The notes under the pieces: generated by a model
Database searches by the model: none
Seen by the model: only the letters and a program-made list of their open reading frames with translations
Told to the model about the DNA's origin: nothing
Part shown: piece after piece, positions 42,020 through 53,305 of the stretch
Numbering within the stretch: the first letter of the stretch is position 1
Layout: each line of letters starts with the position of its first letter
Assembly: GCA_027924585.1 (NCBI GenBank)
Contig: BSBM01000779.1
Location: 12,799,001 to 12,863,000 of the forward strand
DNA length: 64,000 nucleotides
Direction of reading: 5' to 3'
Source of the DNA: Larix kaempferi
Taxonomy: Eukaryota; Streptophyta; Pinopsida; Pinales; Pinaceae
Position numbers and translations under genes: made by a program

Positions 42020-45000
42020 ACTACAATAAAACAAGAAAACTAGTAACTAACTAATCTCAACTAACATCAGGTTGTTAATCCCTCTTCAATTCATGTAATC
42101 AATAATCAAGAAAGTTACAATATAATTTTTTTTTTTGGGGGGGGGGAAGAGTGGGGGAAGAAAAGAGACCTTGATATATTAAATATGGAACTACATTTAC
42201 AAAATAATACTTGATATGTTGTTGACATTTGCATCACCAAAGTATGATATATGTCGTACTTCAACCACTTATAAACTTCAACTTCGCTTCAAACTCCTTA
42301 CCGTGTATGGATGGGAAAATCAACAAGGATTTAGATCCCAACTCTAAGAAAGGGATTTAATTTCAAAAACAAGAGTTTTTGTGGAGGGGACTAGTCATAA
42401 AAATCTAAGGCTAAATCTACAAGAAAATGCTCCAGTGTAAGGGTACTAGAATGGTCAGTGCCCCTTCTCCAACATTTGAACCCAATTCATACTATCAAAA
42501 GTTGGTTAAGTTCATTGGTAATGAGAATTAGGGTTGTACATGTGGACAAAACCCATAAACCCCATACATAAGTGCATGGTTAATACATATTTATTATTTT
42601 TGTACTTTTAGAATGTACCAACACCTTTATTGAAGGAAAAGAGTAGGTACCCACATGTTTCTTGAAGGAAACACATGTGTATGAGGTTAAAACACAATTT
42701 GACACATGTTTTTATGTGGAATAGAGATATGAAATGGATAGTACATTGGTGAACAACACATCAATAGTTAATGATTACCAAATAATGCTATAACAGATGC
42801 CCCCTAATGTATGAGTTTAGTTGAGGGGATAATGGATGAAATACATTATAATAACACAAAGGAAATTGATAAGTTGAAACATGTGGAGTGCAATGAACCT
42901 AGGATATGAAAGGTAACTACAAACAAAACCAAAGTATCATATTACTCTCTTCCTCTGGGTAAACATACCCATGATCAATGGAAAAAAAAGCATGGCTTCC
43001 AAAAAAGTATACTACGAATCCATGAAGTATAGAATGTAAAATCATGGCGACAAAAATGTATAAGGTGGATCCATGTCAAATGTAGATCATAACTACGAGC
43101 AAATACAAAGTGGATCCATGTCTTAGTATACATCAGGGGAAAAATTACATTGAATGAAGATACATACTTGTTATCCAAAAGGTACTAATGTCATATAGAT
43201 AGGCGGTACTATATATGCAACTCAAGCAGTGGCATAAGAATGATATGCCACATAACCCAAAGTATTCAATCTAAGTCCATTGAATGTACGAATCTACACC
43301 ATGTGAATGAATGATCTGATGGTGAACATGGGAGGAACCGTTTGACCACTGGGCATTGATGTATACAATTAAAAAATGTGAGGCAACCCACTAATGAGGA
43401 AAATGTGAACCAAGGTACTAAGTACATTCTATCAAGTGTGAATAGATGTATTGACGTCAAACACTCATAGAATCTATCAAAAATGAGACATTGATGTATT
43501 CCCACTATTAATAGCAAGGGAACCTTCCATTGATACTACAAGCCCCAAGGTACTATAAAGGTCTCTAAATCTAGTTCACAGAGAAAATGAGTTGGTGTGG
43601 ATATGAAGAGATCTGTTGGAAGGAGGGCATTAAGGCATCCCTCATCAACAAACACAAAAAGGTATCGAGAACATGATTTGAAGTTCTTGGATAATAATTG
43701 ATATAACACACCACTGAGTACATTTCTATGTGTGCCAACTGGAAATAGAACATAAAGAAAATCCATTAGTAGCAATCTATAATGCAAAATTGATCACAAA
43801 GGCTAATAATTTCACTAATGATGAAAGTGAAACCCAAGGTGGAATACAAATTCAACCATGTGAATAAATGTCTTATTGTAGAACATAGGAGAAACCAACC
43901 AATTAGTGATCAATGATGAAAGTCACCGATGAGTGCATGGCCACAAACTAATGGTCAAAGTAAGTGTTAGGGTGATATTAACTCTAGGTCACCTCCTAGA
44001 GTAATGTGTTGTAGTCAATACAAGAAGAACCACTAGTGAGAAGGAAATGATGAATCCTCCCAAACTAGCACGAGAAGAACAATGGTTATGTTGATGAAAT
44101 TGGTTATAAAGATTGAAAAAGAATAAAATAATTCTAAGATATAATGGAGGAAATGAGTATCATAAGGCATACAACTACGTTCTTGGCATTAGGAACATAC
44201 CTATTCAAAAATCTAAAAGGTGGCATGTAGGATGTGGACACTCATAAGCATGTTTACTCCATGGAGAAGGTTTTGAAATGAAGAATAAATAGATGCAAAT
44301 GCAAGAGACACAAGAGAATGCGTAAGTTGTAAGGGATAGTGAACTGCAATGGGAATTAGTCTCAAAAGTACAAGAAGTGGTGTGCAACACAATATGCAAA
44401 TTCAAAACTGATAGTAGGATCCCCATAAGAAATGGCTAGAAAAAAGAGTGAGAAGAAATCTTGTGGATTCAAACATAATTTTATGGTGGGGCTAAGAGGA
44501 CTCCCAATCCATTGGCACCAAAATGTGAGTGAGATTCTATCTATGATGGCCCATGATAGGTAGGATTTACTATTCAAATTGTGACATTTAAGAACATGAG
44601 AAGTGGCTAAATGCTGCAACTTGGTAGGATAGATTCTTAGGAAAAATGAAAGAGAGACTGATAAATGCACAATGCATGGAAAAAAGACCTATACCTACAT
44701 GCCGGTTTGAGTTCAATTACCTCAAGATCCAAGTGAAAATTGACATCCAGTGCCAAATAAAAGTACTACAAACCTTCCTCATTCTTCCAAAAGGTGAAAA
44801 ATTATTTCTCAGAGTAAAGGTTTTCCAAAATCCATGTTGAAATGGGGGTTATATGGTATATTATAAGGAAAAATGAGTAAAAATGTGTTTATAAATAGGT
44901 AACCAAATAAAATTGGAAATCTACCACAAGGATTTGGAGAACCAAATCTTCCATCATAGATTTCAAAGATTTTGATTGACCAGATTATCAAGATTCATTG

Positions 45001-45130
45001 AAGCTACATATTTCTGATGCCCCTACGCTCTCTCATTTCATTTCTTTTTTCCAAATTTTTAATAGAAATTCATTGGTGGTGAACCCTCAAAAGAGGTGGA
45101 ATTGCATACATGCACTTTCCTTCACATGTG
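42020..45130. other. AT-rich intergenic DNA, no gene recognised
   Basis: About 3.1 kb. A run of about 11 T followed by about 10 G lies at 42128-42148. Short words such as GGTGGATCCATGTC recur near 43063 and 43108, and AATGAGGAAAATGTGA-like words recur at 43390 and 43815, so old repeats are likely. Minus-strand open frames at 43266-43787 and 44205-44670 are Phe/Leu/Cys-rich and match no domain I know. No LTR termini were found. Confidence 0.5.
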
Positions 45131-45214
45131 GCATGGGTAAAAGGACCTACCCATGCTTTTGGTGAAAGAAAAGTGTAGGTACCCATGCCTATCTCCATTG
45201 AAAGGCATGGGTAC
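45131..45214. repeat. Paired hairpins sharing GCATGGGTA/TACCCATGC
   Basis: GCATGGGTA (45131-45139) pairs with TACCCATGC (45148-45156). A second, longer pair follows: GTACCCATGCCT (45179-45190) with its exact reverse complement AGGCATGGGTAC (45203-45214), separated by 12 bases. All four arms share the same nine-base word. It lies just upstream of the Tat-like LTR. Confidence 0.85.
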
Positions 45215-45225
45215 CCTCCAAAGAA

Positions 45226-46726
45226 TGGCGCAGCAAGAAAATGGGAAAAATCAAGGAAATATGGATTTTGCGCAAGAAAAACTAGCAATATGGGCTTCTT
45301 CTGCAACCAAAGGAGATTTGACGGCCAAGATTGAATGGCGAGATCAGATCTGCGGCTGAAAATGTGTTCCACAAGCCGATTTCTGAGTTTCGCATCTGCA
45401 TTGCCGATTGCAGATTGCGGGAGCGACCTTTTTCCAAGAGCGCAAAAGTATGTTTCCGAGTTCCACATTCCGCAATTGTGGATTGCGGAACAATGATTTT
45501 CCAAAAGGGAAAAAAAGTAAGTTTCCAGATCCCATATTCTTCATTGAGGATTGTGGAAAGGTAATTTTCCAGATAGCGAAGCCGAAGTTCCAAATCCCGC
45601 ATTCCACGTGGCGGATTGCGGATTGCGGATTGCAGAAAGGCCATTGTGGAAAGGCCGTTGCAGAAGGCCATTGCGGAAAGGAAATTGCGGATCGTGAAAA
45701 TTTTTGCAGAACAAATCGCAGCCACGGGGAATTAATATTTTCATAGAGAAATGGCGTGTTTGGGAGCGGCGAAGGGGCCTGTTTTAGTTACCCGTGTTAA
45801 TCAACCTAAGACAACCCGATCTGAAGAACGAGCAGGTGTCTTCCGTGGCCCAATGGAGCACTTCCAGCACAAGTGATTCCCTTCCTCCACACATGAGAGA
45901 ATCAAAGGCAGTTGATTCGGGCGGCCCAACTCAAATAGCCTCATCATTACCAGTCCGAGTTTGTTTTGAATCTATTAGGATATTTTGATGCTCTGTAAGC
46001 CTATAAAGAGAAGGTCCGAAGTAGACTAAAAGGTTGGATGTTTTTGTTTCAGAGATATTATTGCTCTGCGCTTGTATTGAACTCACCCTCTTAATTAAAC
46101 GAGCAGACCTGATTCTGGAGCTTGAGATTCCTGTGATGTGTGTTATGATGTCTGTTATTTCTTGTGTATGTGTTCTTGCTTTGTATTTTCATTGATTTTT
46201 TGATTCTATAGTACCTAAATATATATATTACATGGCCTAGAATTCATGCCCACATGCTCCAGATGCATATGACTAGGTGTTCCACCCTTTTCCTCTCGAA
46301 GTTGCAAGTTAGAATTCATTTGCAAATGCTCTGACGTTGTAATGGAACTTGTATCCTCTTTCTGCCTTCACCTACTGATCATTTCGACTTGAAAGAACCG
46401 CATATACCTTTCCTCTTGTCTCCGTAGTCGTGATCTGAATATTCATTGGTGACAGTAAACCCACCGAAGTTGACTCCATGCCCAACTGTCCTCCTGTTCT
46501 TAACCCCAACTAACCAAAAATCCCTTTTAATTCATTGTTTTGAAGGTCTAGCCACCACTTTTACCAATGTCCCATCCCATTCAAGCTATATCCCATTGCT
46601 AGAAGCAGTAAAGAGAGATCCCTCTCTGTGTTTGGAAAGGCTAGTTTCCATCCACTAAAGATTGGTTTGCAACAGTTACCCCATGGTCTTTCCTGCCACA
46701 ACCCAGGAAAATCTTGGGTGATAAAA
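45226..46726 (+). repeat. 5' LTR of the Tat-like element (left edge approximate)
   Basis: Aligns with 53306-54794 from AAGAAAATGGGAAAAATC onward to TTGGGTGATAA. It has a GCGGATTGCGGA-rich repeat tract (about 45400-45700), a CTATAAAGAGAAGG TATA-like site near 46003 and a CCTATAGTACC-type region. Frames inside it are by-products. Confidence 0.82.
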
Positions 46727-46729
46727 TTC

Positions 46730-46748
46730 TGGCGACTCCGCTGGGGAC
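46730..46748 (+). promoter_or_regulatory. Candidate primer binding site
   Basis: TGGCGACTCCGCTGGGGAC begins with TGG, lies three to five bases after the 5' LTR end and has the form of a primer site complementary to a tRNA 3' end. It is not the initiator-Met type; I cannot name the tRNA. Confidence 0.65.
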
Positions 46749-47560
46749 ATCTCTGGTTTTCACAGTATCCAATCGAACCTCTGAGGGAGAAAAAATAGTC
46801 TAACGTTATAAGGTTGTATTATTTTTCCTAGCAAATCCAACTTTCAAAGAGGTGATTCTACTAGAGATCGAGCTTATGTCAAAAGATTTGCATCAGATTA
46901 GATTTGATTGTTGAGGGAGAACAATAGTCAGATGCTAAGAGGATCGTGTATTATTCTCTTGGCGAGTCCATTTTCCGAATTAGTGAACTCCTAGGAGGAA
47001 GTATGGATCCTAGGAGGATACCCACCAGAAGTCATCCAGGCCTCGAGTTATCAAAGGTTACCCCAGACCCAAATAAGGTCATCAAGAAAGCAAAGAAAAT
47101 CCAAACATGTATTTCTCCATTAACCAGCTCCTTTTCTTTACCGAAAAAAAGGCATATATTGTAGAAAGAATCCCTTCAAGTTTAAGGACTGGGTCCTCCC
47201 CATTCAGATCTAGGTCTGAGACTGATATAAGAGAAGCCTTGTTCGACCAGAGAGGATTCCAGACCCATTTCCTGAGTGCTTTGTAGGAAATTTTACAAGC
47301 CCAAGGAGAAACTAGTGGTCTGTTTCCCTTTGTTAAAGCTACCAGCCAAAATACCCATGTCCCGAGTACTCTTCCTGTAGCTTCTAAGACTCCCTCTGCT
47401 CCTAAGAAAAACCCAAGAGCCATGGCTGCTCGATATGCCCCTTTATTCCTCCCATCCAATCTCGATGACTTACCTGTGGGCTATGCCCAACACCTCCTGA
47501 GATTTGATGGGGAAGGAAGAGTTTCTGCACAACATCATGTAGACTAGTTCAATTCAAGGA
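46749..47560 (+). other. Leader and decayed gag N-terminus of the Tat-like element
   Basis: No clear domain. Scattered gag-like words (LPSNLDDLPVGYAQHLLRFD with GEGRVSAQHH near 47450-47540) lead into the gag core, broken by stops. Confidence 0.5.
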
Positions 47561-47591
47561 CCTGTAAGAGGTAGATGAAGATGATGTTAAG

Positions 47592-48485
47592 ATGAGGCTG
47601 TTTTCCCAAATCCTTGTAGGAGAAGTGAAGAAATGGTTTAAGGACCTTCCGAATAGAGGAATATCTACTTATGAAAGATTTGAAGAGGATTTCCTAGCCA
47701 GATGGAAGGATAAGAAAAATCCTCTCCAGATTCTCACTCAATATGAGAATGCAAATAAATCCAATGTTGAGACTGTCCAAGAATTCTCAGCTAGGTTTAT
47801 GAGAATGTACAATTCTATCCCCGTGGACATAAAACCCCCTGTGGGGGAAGCCAAGCTTCATTTTTTCAACTGCTTTGACAGTGAATTTTCCCTCATGCTG
47901 AGAGAAAGGAGATCTCCCACTCTCCCTGATATGCTAAAAGATGCATTATAAGTAGAATCCAACTTGATGGCCTTGGGGAAAATGAAGCACATAACTGAAG
48001 CTGATAAAAAGAGATGCAATGAAGCAGTTCAACCTTCCACATCCCAGTCCATGGATGCCAAATTTGAGCAGATGATGAGGACTATGGAAAGATTGGTGGA
48101 TAGGATGTCCCTTGATAGCATGCCTCCTTCCAGAGAAAACCCAGATCCTCGAGCTCGAAATAACCATCTCAGAAGACTCCCTGCCCCACAAGGAAGACCT
48201 AGAGAGCTAAGAAACCCTGAGAATCAGCCAATCAGACCACCTTTTGCTGAGAATTTCATAGATGGAGAAGAAGAATATAGACAGGCTGAAGACCAAATCC
48301 ATCTCTTTGATCAGATCCAACTCCAGTTTTATTTGACTAAAGATGAACATGACCGGTCTTCCCTGCAACCCGATGATGTCCCAGGTGAATCCGAATCTGA
48401 CCAGTACCAAAGAGGGATCCGGAATGCAATCTATGATTTTGAGAAGCATAAAAGTAATAGTAGACTGAGGAAAGGCTGCTGCTGA
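47592..48485 (+). pseudogene. Tat-like gag remnant
   Basis: MRLFSQILVGEVKKWFKDLP and STYERFEEDFLARWKDKKNP, then ETVQEFSARFMRMYNSIPVD and LHFFNCFDSEFSLMLRERRS, are standard gag blocks of Tat/Athila-like elements. A TAA at 47949-47951 interrupts the frame, which resumes as a charged C-terminal region to 48485. A one-base shift near 48470 leads into the protease frame. No zinc knuckle is visible, which is usual for some members of this group. Confidence 0.82.
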
Positions 48486-49480
48486 TCCATCCCCTTCTCA
48501 GCCACGAAGAAAGGAAATCCCTGGGAGAAAGGACCCAAAGGCTACAATCTCTAAGGAGACTCTTGGGAAGAGGGCACAACCTCCTAAAAAGATTCCATAA
48601 GGGAGGGATGAAGGTGATACAAAGAAAACAGAGAGGGTCCATACTGGTTTTAGCTTGGAGAATGAAATATCTAAGATTAAGATCTCCAACCCCTTAAATG
48701 AGTTGGTAAAAAAATCAGAATACAGAGACCATATTTTGAAAGTAGTAAATGATGGAGAAGGAAAGCAACCTGATACTTTCAATCTGTATGATGACAAACC
48801 CACTCTTCGATTTGGCCCCGATGTGGAGAATTCCTCAGAAATTGATGTCCCCCCTTTCTATATCAGTCTCAACATACATGACCATATCCTACACAATGCC
48901 ATGTTTGATTCAGGAGCCTCCCATAAACTCATTCCAAGTTCAATGGTGGGGAATCTAGGGTTAGAAATCACAAGACCTTATAAATACTTGTTCTCCTTTG
49001 ATTCTAAAAGAATTCCATGTGTGGGGATGATTAAATACATGGTGGTCTCATTGACTCAGATACCTCAGAAGAATATAATTATGGATGTGGTAGTGGCTGA
49101 TATTCCACCTAAGTTTTGGATGTTGTTGTCCAGGTCATGGAATGCAAAGTTGAAGGGAACCATGCAAATGGACATGTCTTGTGCCACCATCCCTGTCTTT
49201 GGGGAAAGCAGAAGGATGTACAGGGAACATAGGATGTCATACGTGGTAAGAGACAAAGACAAGCTTGATAACCACCCCATATTTTCCATAGGCACGGATG
49301 TGGGTTCCTCAATTCTCTGCTATGATCTGGGTCCAGAGGAAGAAAGAATGGGCGCTGCCAAGTTACCTAAACCAAATGGTGAAGCTAATGATGGGAATGG
49401 GTTACAATGCCTTGACAACTCAACTAACACGGAGAATGATGGGAAAGAGATGGAAGAGGGCAGTAATGAGAAATCAGAGT
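48474..49480 (+). pseudogene. Tat-like aspartic protease
   Basis: After a stop at 48598-48600 the frame 48655-50337 is open. The protease site is NAMFDSGASHKLIPSSMVGN at about 48897-48956 with the DSG triad intact, followed by MIKYMVVSLTQIPQKNIIMD and IPPKFWMLLSRSW. The usual spacing and flap block are present. A Glu/Asn-rich linker (about 49330-49490) joins it to the RNase H. This is one of the more intact domains here. Confidence 0.82.
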
Positions 49481-49499
49481 TGGAGATAGAGGCCACGAT

Positions 49500-50337
49500 C
49501 ACTCTCCAAAAAGAATATCACTTGGTCATGATATTCGATGGAGCTGTAAATAAAGAAGGAGCTAGAGCAGGAGTATGGGTCATCCCTCCAGATGAAGGAA
49601 ATGCATCTGCCAAATTTCATACTTTCAAGCTAATGTTTGGCTGCTCAAATAATGTGGCTGAATATGAAGCTCTGCTATTGGGATTAAATGTACTCAAAGG
49701 CCTAAAGGCTAAGAAGATCAAGGTCTATGGAGATGCAGAGCTAATAATCCAACAAGTGAATGGAAACTATGAGGCAAAACACCCCAGGTTAAGGGCTTAC
49801 AGAAATTTTGTGTGGGATCTGTTTGGCAATTTCTTCACAGAACATCATATTTCTTTCATTCCCAGGGAGCAAAATGAAATAACATACATTCTAGCCAGCT
49901 CCGCTAGCAGGTTTAAACTCCCTGCCTATCCTTCGAGGACTCACATGATTAATATAAGGCATAAACCCTCTGACCCGGATAATGCAAGGCATTGTAAAAT
50001 ATTTGAAGATGACCAGCAGATAAAGAAATGTCTGGAGATGGCTGGGGAATTTTCCAATGTCCAGATTGATCAGGAGGATTGTGAAGGGGAAGAGTGGGAG
50101 CCTGATCTGCCAGAGCTCAAAACTACTTTGGGAGGAAAAGAGATTTTGCAGCTAAAAAGCAACTATATACCCAAAGGATTGGTTCCACTGGAAATACTAC
50201 TCGATGAAAATGATGTGGCCAAGGATCACAAAGTGGCTGCAGACCCAAAAGAAATAGAAGACAATAACCCTTGGAGTGATGAAGAGCCCAAAATTGTCAA
50301 ACTATCGAAATCTTTGGCCTCAGATACCAAAAAGTAA
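49500..50337 (+). pseudogene. Additional RNase H (archaeal/RVT_3 type) located before RT
   Basis: LVMIFDGAVNKEGARAGVWV, then CSNNVAEYEALLLGLNVLKG, IKVYGDAELIIQQVNGNYEA and ISFIPREQNEITYILASSAS. This is the RVT_3-type RNase H fold with catalytic Asp (FDGA), Glu (AEYEA) and Asp (YGDAE). The usual final Asp (ADALA) is Tyr here. It is separate from the native RNase H after RT. An acidic linker (DCEGEEWEPDLPELK) runs to TAA 50335-50337. RNase H removes RNA from the RNA-DNA hybrid. Confidence 0.82.
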
Positions 50338-50340
50338 TAT

Positions 50341-51330
50341 ATGGACTTAATGATAAAGTTTTCTGATGTGTTTGCATGGTACTACAGAGACCTGAAAGAA
50401 TATGACACATCCATCATCCAACATACCATACCAGTTAAGACAGGGGAGAAGCCATTCAAGCAAAAGCTGAGAAGGATGAATCCCAAGCTACTCCCACTGA
50501 TAGAAATAGAGGTAAAGAGGTTGTATGAAGCCAAAATCGTAGTCTCTTTGAGGGTTTCGAAATGGGTGTCTAACATAGTCCCAGTGAGGAAAAAGAATGG
50601 TGAGATCAGACTATGTATTGACTTCAGAAATATCAACAAGGTGTCCCTAAAGGACAACTACCCCCCTGCCCAAAAAGGACCACATTTTACAGAAGGTTGT
50701 AGGGGCAGCAAGATTGTCCCTGCTAGATGGATTTTCGGGGTACAATCATATTAACGTGCATCCAGAAGATCAGAGCACGATATCCTTTAACACACCTTGG
50801 GGAACCTTCATGTATGCTAAGATTTCCTTCGGTCTGTTGAATACAGGAGCCACTTTCCAAATCGCTATGGACATAGCTTTTGCAGGAGAGAAAGACAAAT
50901 TTGTGGTTGTCTACATGGATGCCATCACTGTATAATCTAAATCTGATGCAGAACACCTAAATCATTTGCACGAAGTATTCATCAAGTGTAGAAAATTTGG
51001 AATCTCTTTGAACCCTAAAATGTCAAATTTTTCCATGCAAGAGGGAAAGATGTTGGGACACATAATATCTAGATATGGGATCAAAATTGACCCAGACAGA
51101 ATGGATTCAATACATAAGATTGAGCTTCCCATGAGTAAAAAGGAAGTCCAATCCTTTCTAGGCACAATGAATTTCATAAGGAGATTTATTCCCAATTTTG
51201 CAGAAATCATGAGGCCGATCACCTGCATGCTTAAGAAATACAATCAAGTCAGGTGGATTGCCGAGGCTAGGCAAGCGTTTGAAGATATAAAAAGAGAAAT
51301 TGTTGAATCCCATGTACTAATCAACCCATA
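50341..51330 (+). pseudogene. Tat-like reverse transcriptase remnant
   Basis: LMIKFSDVFAWYYRDLKEYD, HTIPVKTGEKPFKQKLRRMN, IVPVRKKNGEIRLCIDFRNI and NKVSLKDNYPP are canonical Gypsy RT blocks. A six-C run at 50661-50666, where five would keep frame, shifts the reading frame. RT continues in the new frame as LSLLDGFSGYNHINVHPEDQ, STISFNTPWGTFMYAKISFG and VVVYMDAITV, where the catalytic Y-M-D-D has become YMDA. A stop follows (50933-50935), then LNPKMSNFSMQEGKMLGHII. The polymerase is dead. Confidence 0.88.
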
Positions 51331-51724
51331 TTTCGACAAGGAATTTCTTATGTTCTCTTTTGCCTCGGAGCACTCCATAGAAGGTGTGCTTTTACAAAAG
51401 AATCGGGAAGGAGATGAGCAACCCATATATTTCTTCAGCAAAGCTCTCAGAGATGCTGAGCTCAAATACAACATTATGGAGAAGCAAGCCTATTCCATGA
51501 TCAAAGCTCTGAAGGATTTCAGAGTTTATGTTCTACATTCCCGTGTTGTAGCTTATGTTCCTAATGCTGCTGTGAAAGATATATTGACCCAACCAAATCT
51601 AGAAGGTAGAAGGGAAAAGTGGATAGCTGCGCTACTGGAATATGACCTACAGATCAAACCTACAAAGCTTATTAAGGGAAAGGGATGGCCAGACTCATGG
51701 TTGAGTCAAATTGGGATTCAATGA
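51331..51724 (+). pseudogene. Native Gypsy RNase H of the Tat-like element
   Basis: EFLMFSFASEHSIEGVLLQK, REGDEQPIYFFSKALRDAEL and KYNIMEKQAYSMIKALKDFR are the degenerate RNase H that usually accompanies a second RNase H in Tat elements. WIAALLEYDLQIKPTKLIKG follows. The first catalytic Asp is not evident (SFASE). The frame continues from the RT palm and ends in TGA at 51722-51724. Confidence 0.82.
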
Positions 51725-51789
51725 GTATGAACTTGCTGTCACACATGTAGGAAGAAGCTTCCCAAGATCCACTACCTCAAGTATCAGAC

Positions 51790-53052
51790 AAATTCCTGTC
51801 TTGTCCTTGGTATTCTGATGTTGTATATTTTTTGTAGAACTTGCAAGCACCCCATGAGATGGAAAAAATCAAAGCTAGATCCACCAAGATGAAGGTTGCG
51901 AAAGATTGCATATTGGGTGGTTGTCTTTATTGGAAAGACCCTGGAGGTGTCCTGTTGAATTGCATAGTAGAATAGGAGGCCCAAGTGACCTTGAAAGAGT
52001 TTCACATAGGTGTCTGTGGAGGACATCATTACTGGAATGCCACTGTTAACAAAATTATCAGGGTAGGATTCTATTGGCCTACTGTATTCAAAGATGCCTA
52101 TAAGGAAATAGCTAGCTGCCATGAATGTCAAGTTTTGGAAGGAAAGAAGAAGCTCATGTCCTTGCCTTTGAAGCCAATATCTGTGGAAGCCCCTTTCCAA
52201 TAGTGGGGACTTGAATTCATTAGTGAAATTTTCTCCAACTCCTCTAGACAACATAGGTGGATACTGTCTGCCACTGATTATTTCACCAAATGGATCGAAG
52301 CAGTACCCACCAAGCAGGCCACAGATACAGTCATCAAGTTTCTAGAGGAGAATATCATGTCTAGGTTTGGGTGCCCTATCAAGATAATCATTGATAATTC
52401 ACAGGATTTCAAATCTGAGAAGATGATCAAATTCTGTGACAAGTTCCATATCAAATTGGGCCATTCTACTACTTACTATCCCCAAGTAAATGGATTGGAA
52501 GAATCCTCCAACAAAATCTTGGTAAGGATAATCAAGAAGTTGTTGCAAGAAAATAAAAGGGCTTGGCACACCAATCTGACCCTTGCCCTGTGGGCTAATA
52601 GGACCACCTCTAAAAAGTCCATCAAAACTTCTCCTTTCAAATTAGTATATGGAACAGAGGTAATATTCCCTGATTCCCTCAGAGGGCCCACAATGAGACT
52701 ACTGCAGGAGCAAGAAGAAGAACCAAAACCCGAACTGAGGAGAGATAACTAGCTGGTGAAAGTGTAAGAAATTAGATAAGGGGTACAGGCCGAAGCCATG
52801 AAATTTCAGAACCGGATCAAGAAGACGTTTGACAAAAATAAAAAGGTGGATGATTTCCAGGTGGGAGATCTGGTATTAAAATGGGATGCTAGAAGAGAAG
52901 ACCAGGCCCAAAAGTTTGATAACCTTTGGCAGGGGCCTTATACAATCACCGCATACCATGGGAATAATCCTTTCTTCCTACAAGACGAAGATGGTGAACC
53001 AATCGGAAAGGGATCCATTAATGGATGGTTCTTGAAGCATTATTTCAAGTAA
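51790..53052 (+). pseudogene. Tat-like integrase remnant
   Basis: Zinc domain: EFHIGVCGGHHYWNATVNKI and SCHECQ with both His and Cys pairs visible. Core: Asp in LSATDYFTKWIEAVP, Asp in IIDNSQDFKSE, and Glu in VNGLEESSNKIL. C-terminal: VGDLVLKWDARREDQAQKFD, LWQGPYTI and GWFLKHYFK. Stops at 51974-51976, 52201-52203 and 52750-52752 interrupt one frame; the first two again stand where Gln is plausible. The protein would insert the cDNA. Confidence 0.86.
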
Positions 53053-53305
53053 AAGAAAGTCCACCGACCCACCCCCCATTGTACATTGTTGTTTTTTATT
53101 TTCAATTAGCTTTGTTTCAGTTTTTGTGATATGCAGAAGGAAAAAGAGGAAGGGAGTAAGGGCCACTAGTCTACATGTTCTTGCTACCTCGCATGGAGGA
53201 CAGCATCCCCAGTTAGAGCCGCTGTTAACACTTATTTTGGTTTCCACCAAGGAAAGAGTCAGAAAACTCAAAAATAGCTAAGTGTCGAGCAGATACGAGC
53301 TAAAA
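53053..53305 (+). other. 3' untranslated region of the Tat-like element
   Basis: About 250 bases between the integrase stop and the 3' LTR. GGAAAAAGAGGAAGGGAG near 53138 is the only strong purine tract and lies about 150 bases before the LTR, so it is not a convincing plus-strand primer. Confidence 0.5.

Noticed and set aside
43266-44670. Minus-strand frames rich in Phe, Leu and Cys
   Set aside because: Composition follows from AT-rich sequence; no motif recognised and no conserved start.
45331-45746. Several overlapping open frames on both strands
   Set aside because: They arise from the GCGGATTGCGGA repeat tract in the LTR, which lacks stops in many frames.
46446-46658. 70-residue frame paired with 54514-54726
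   Set aside because: Both are in the LTRs of the Tat-like element and match no known domain.
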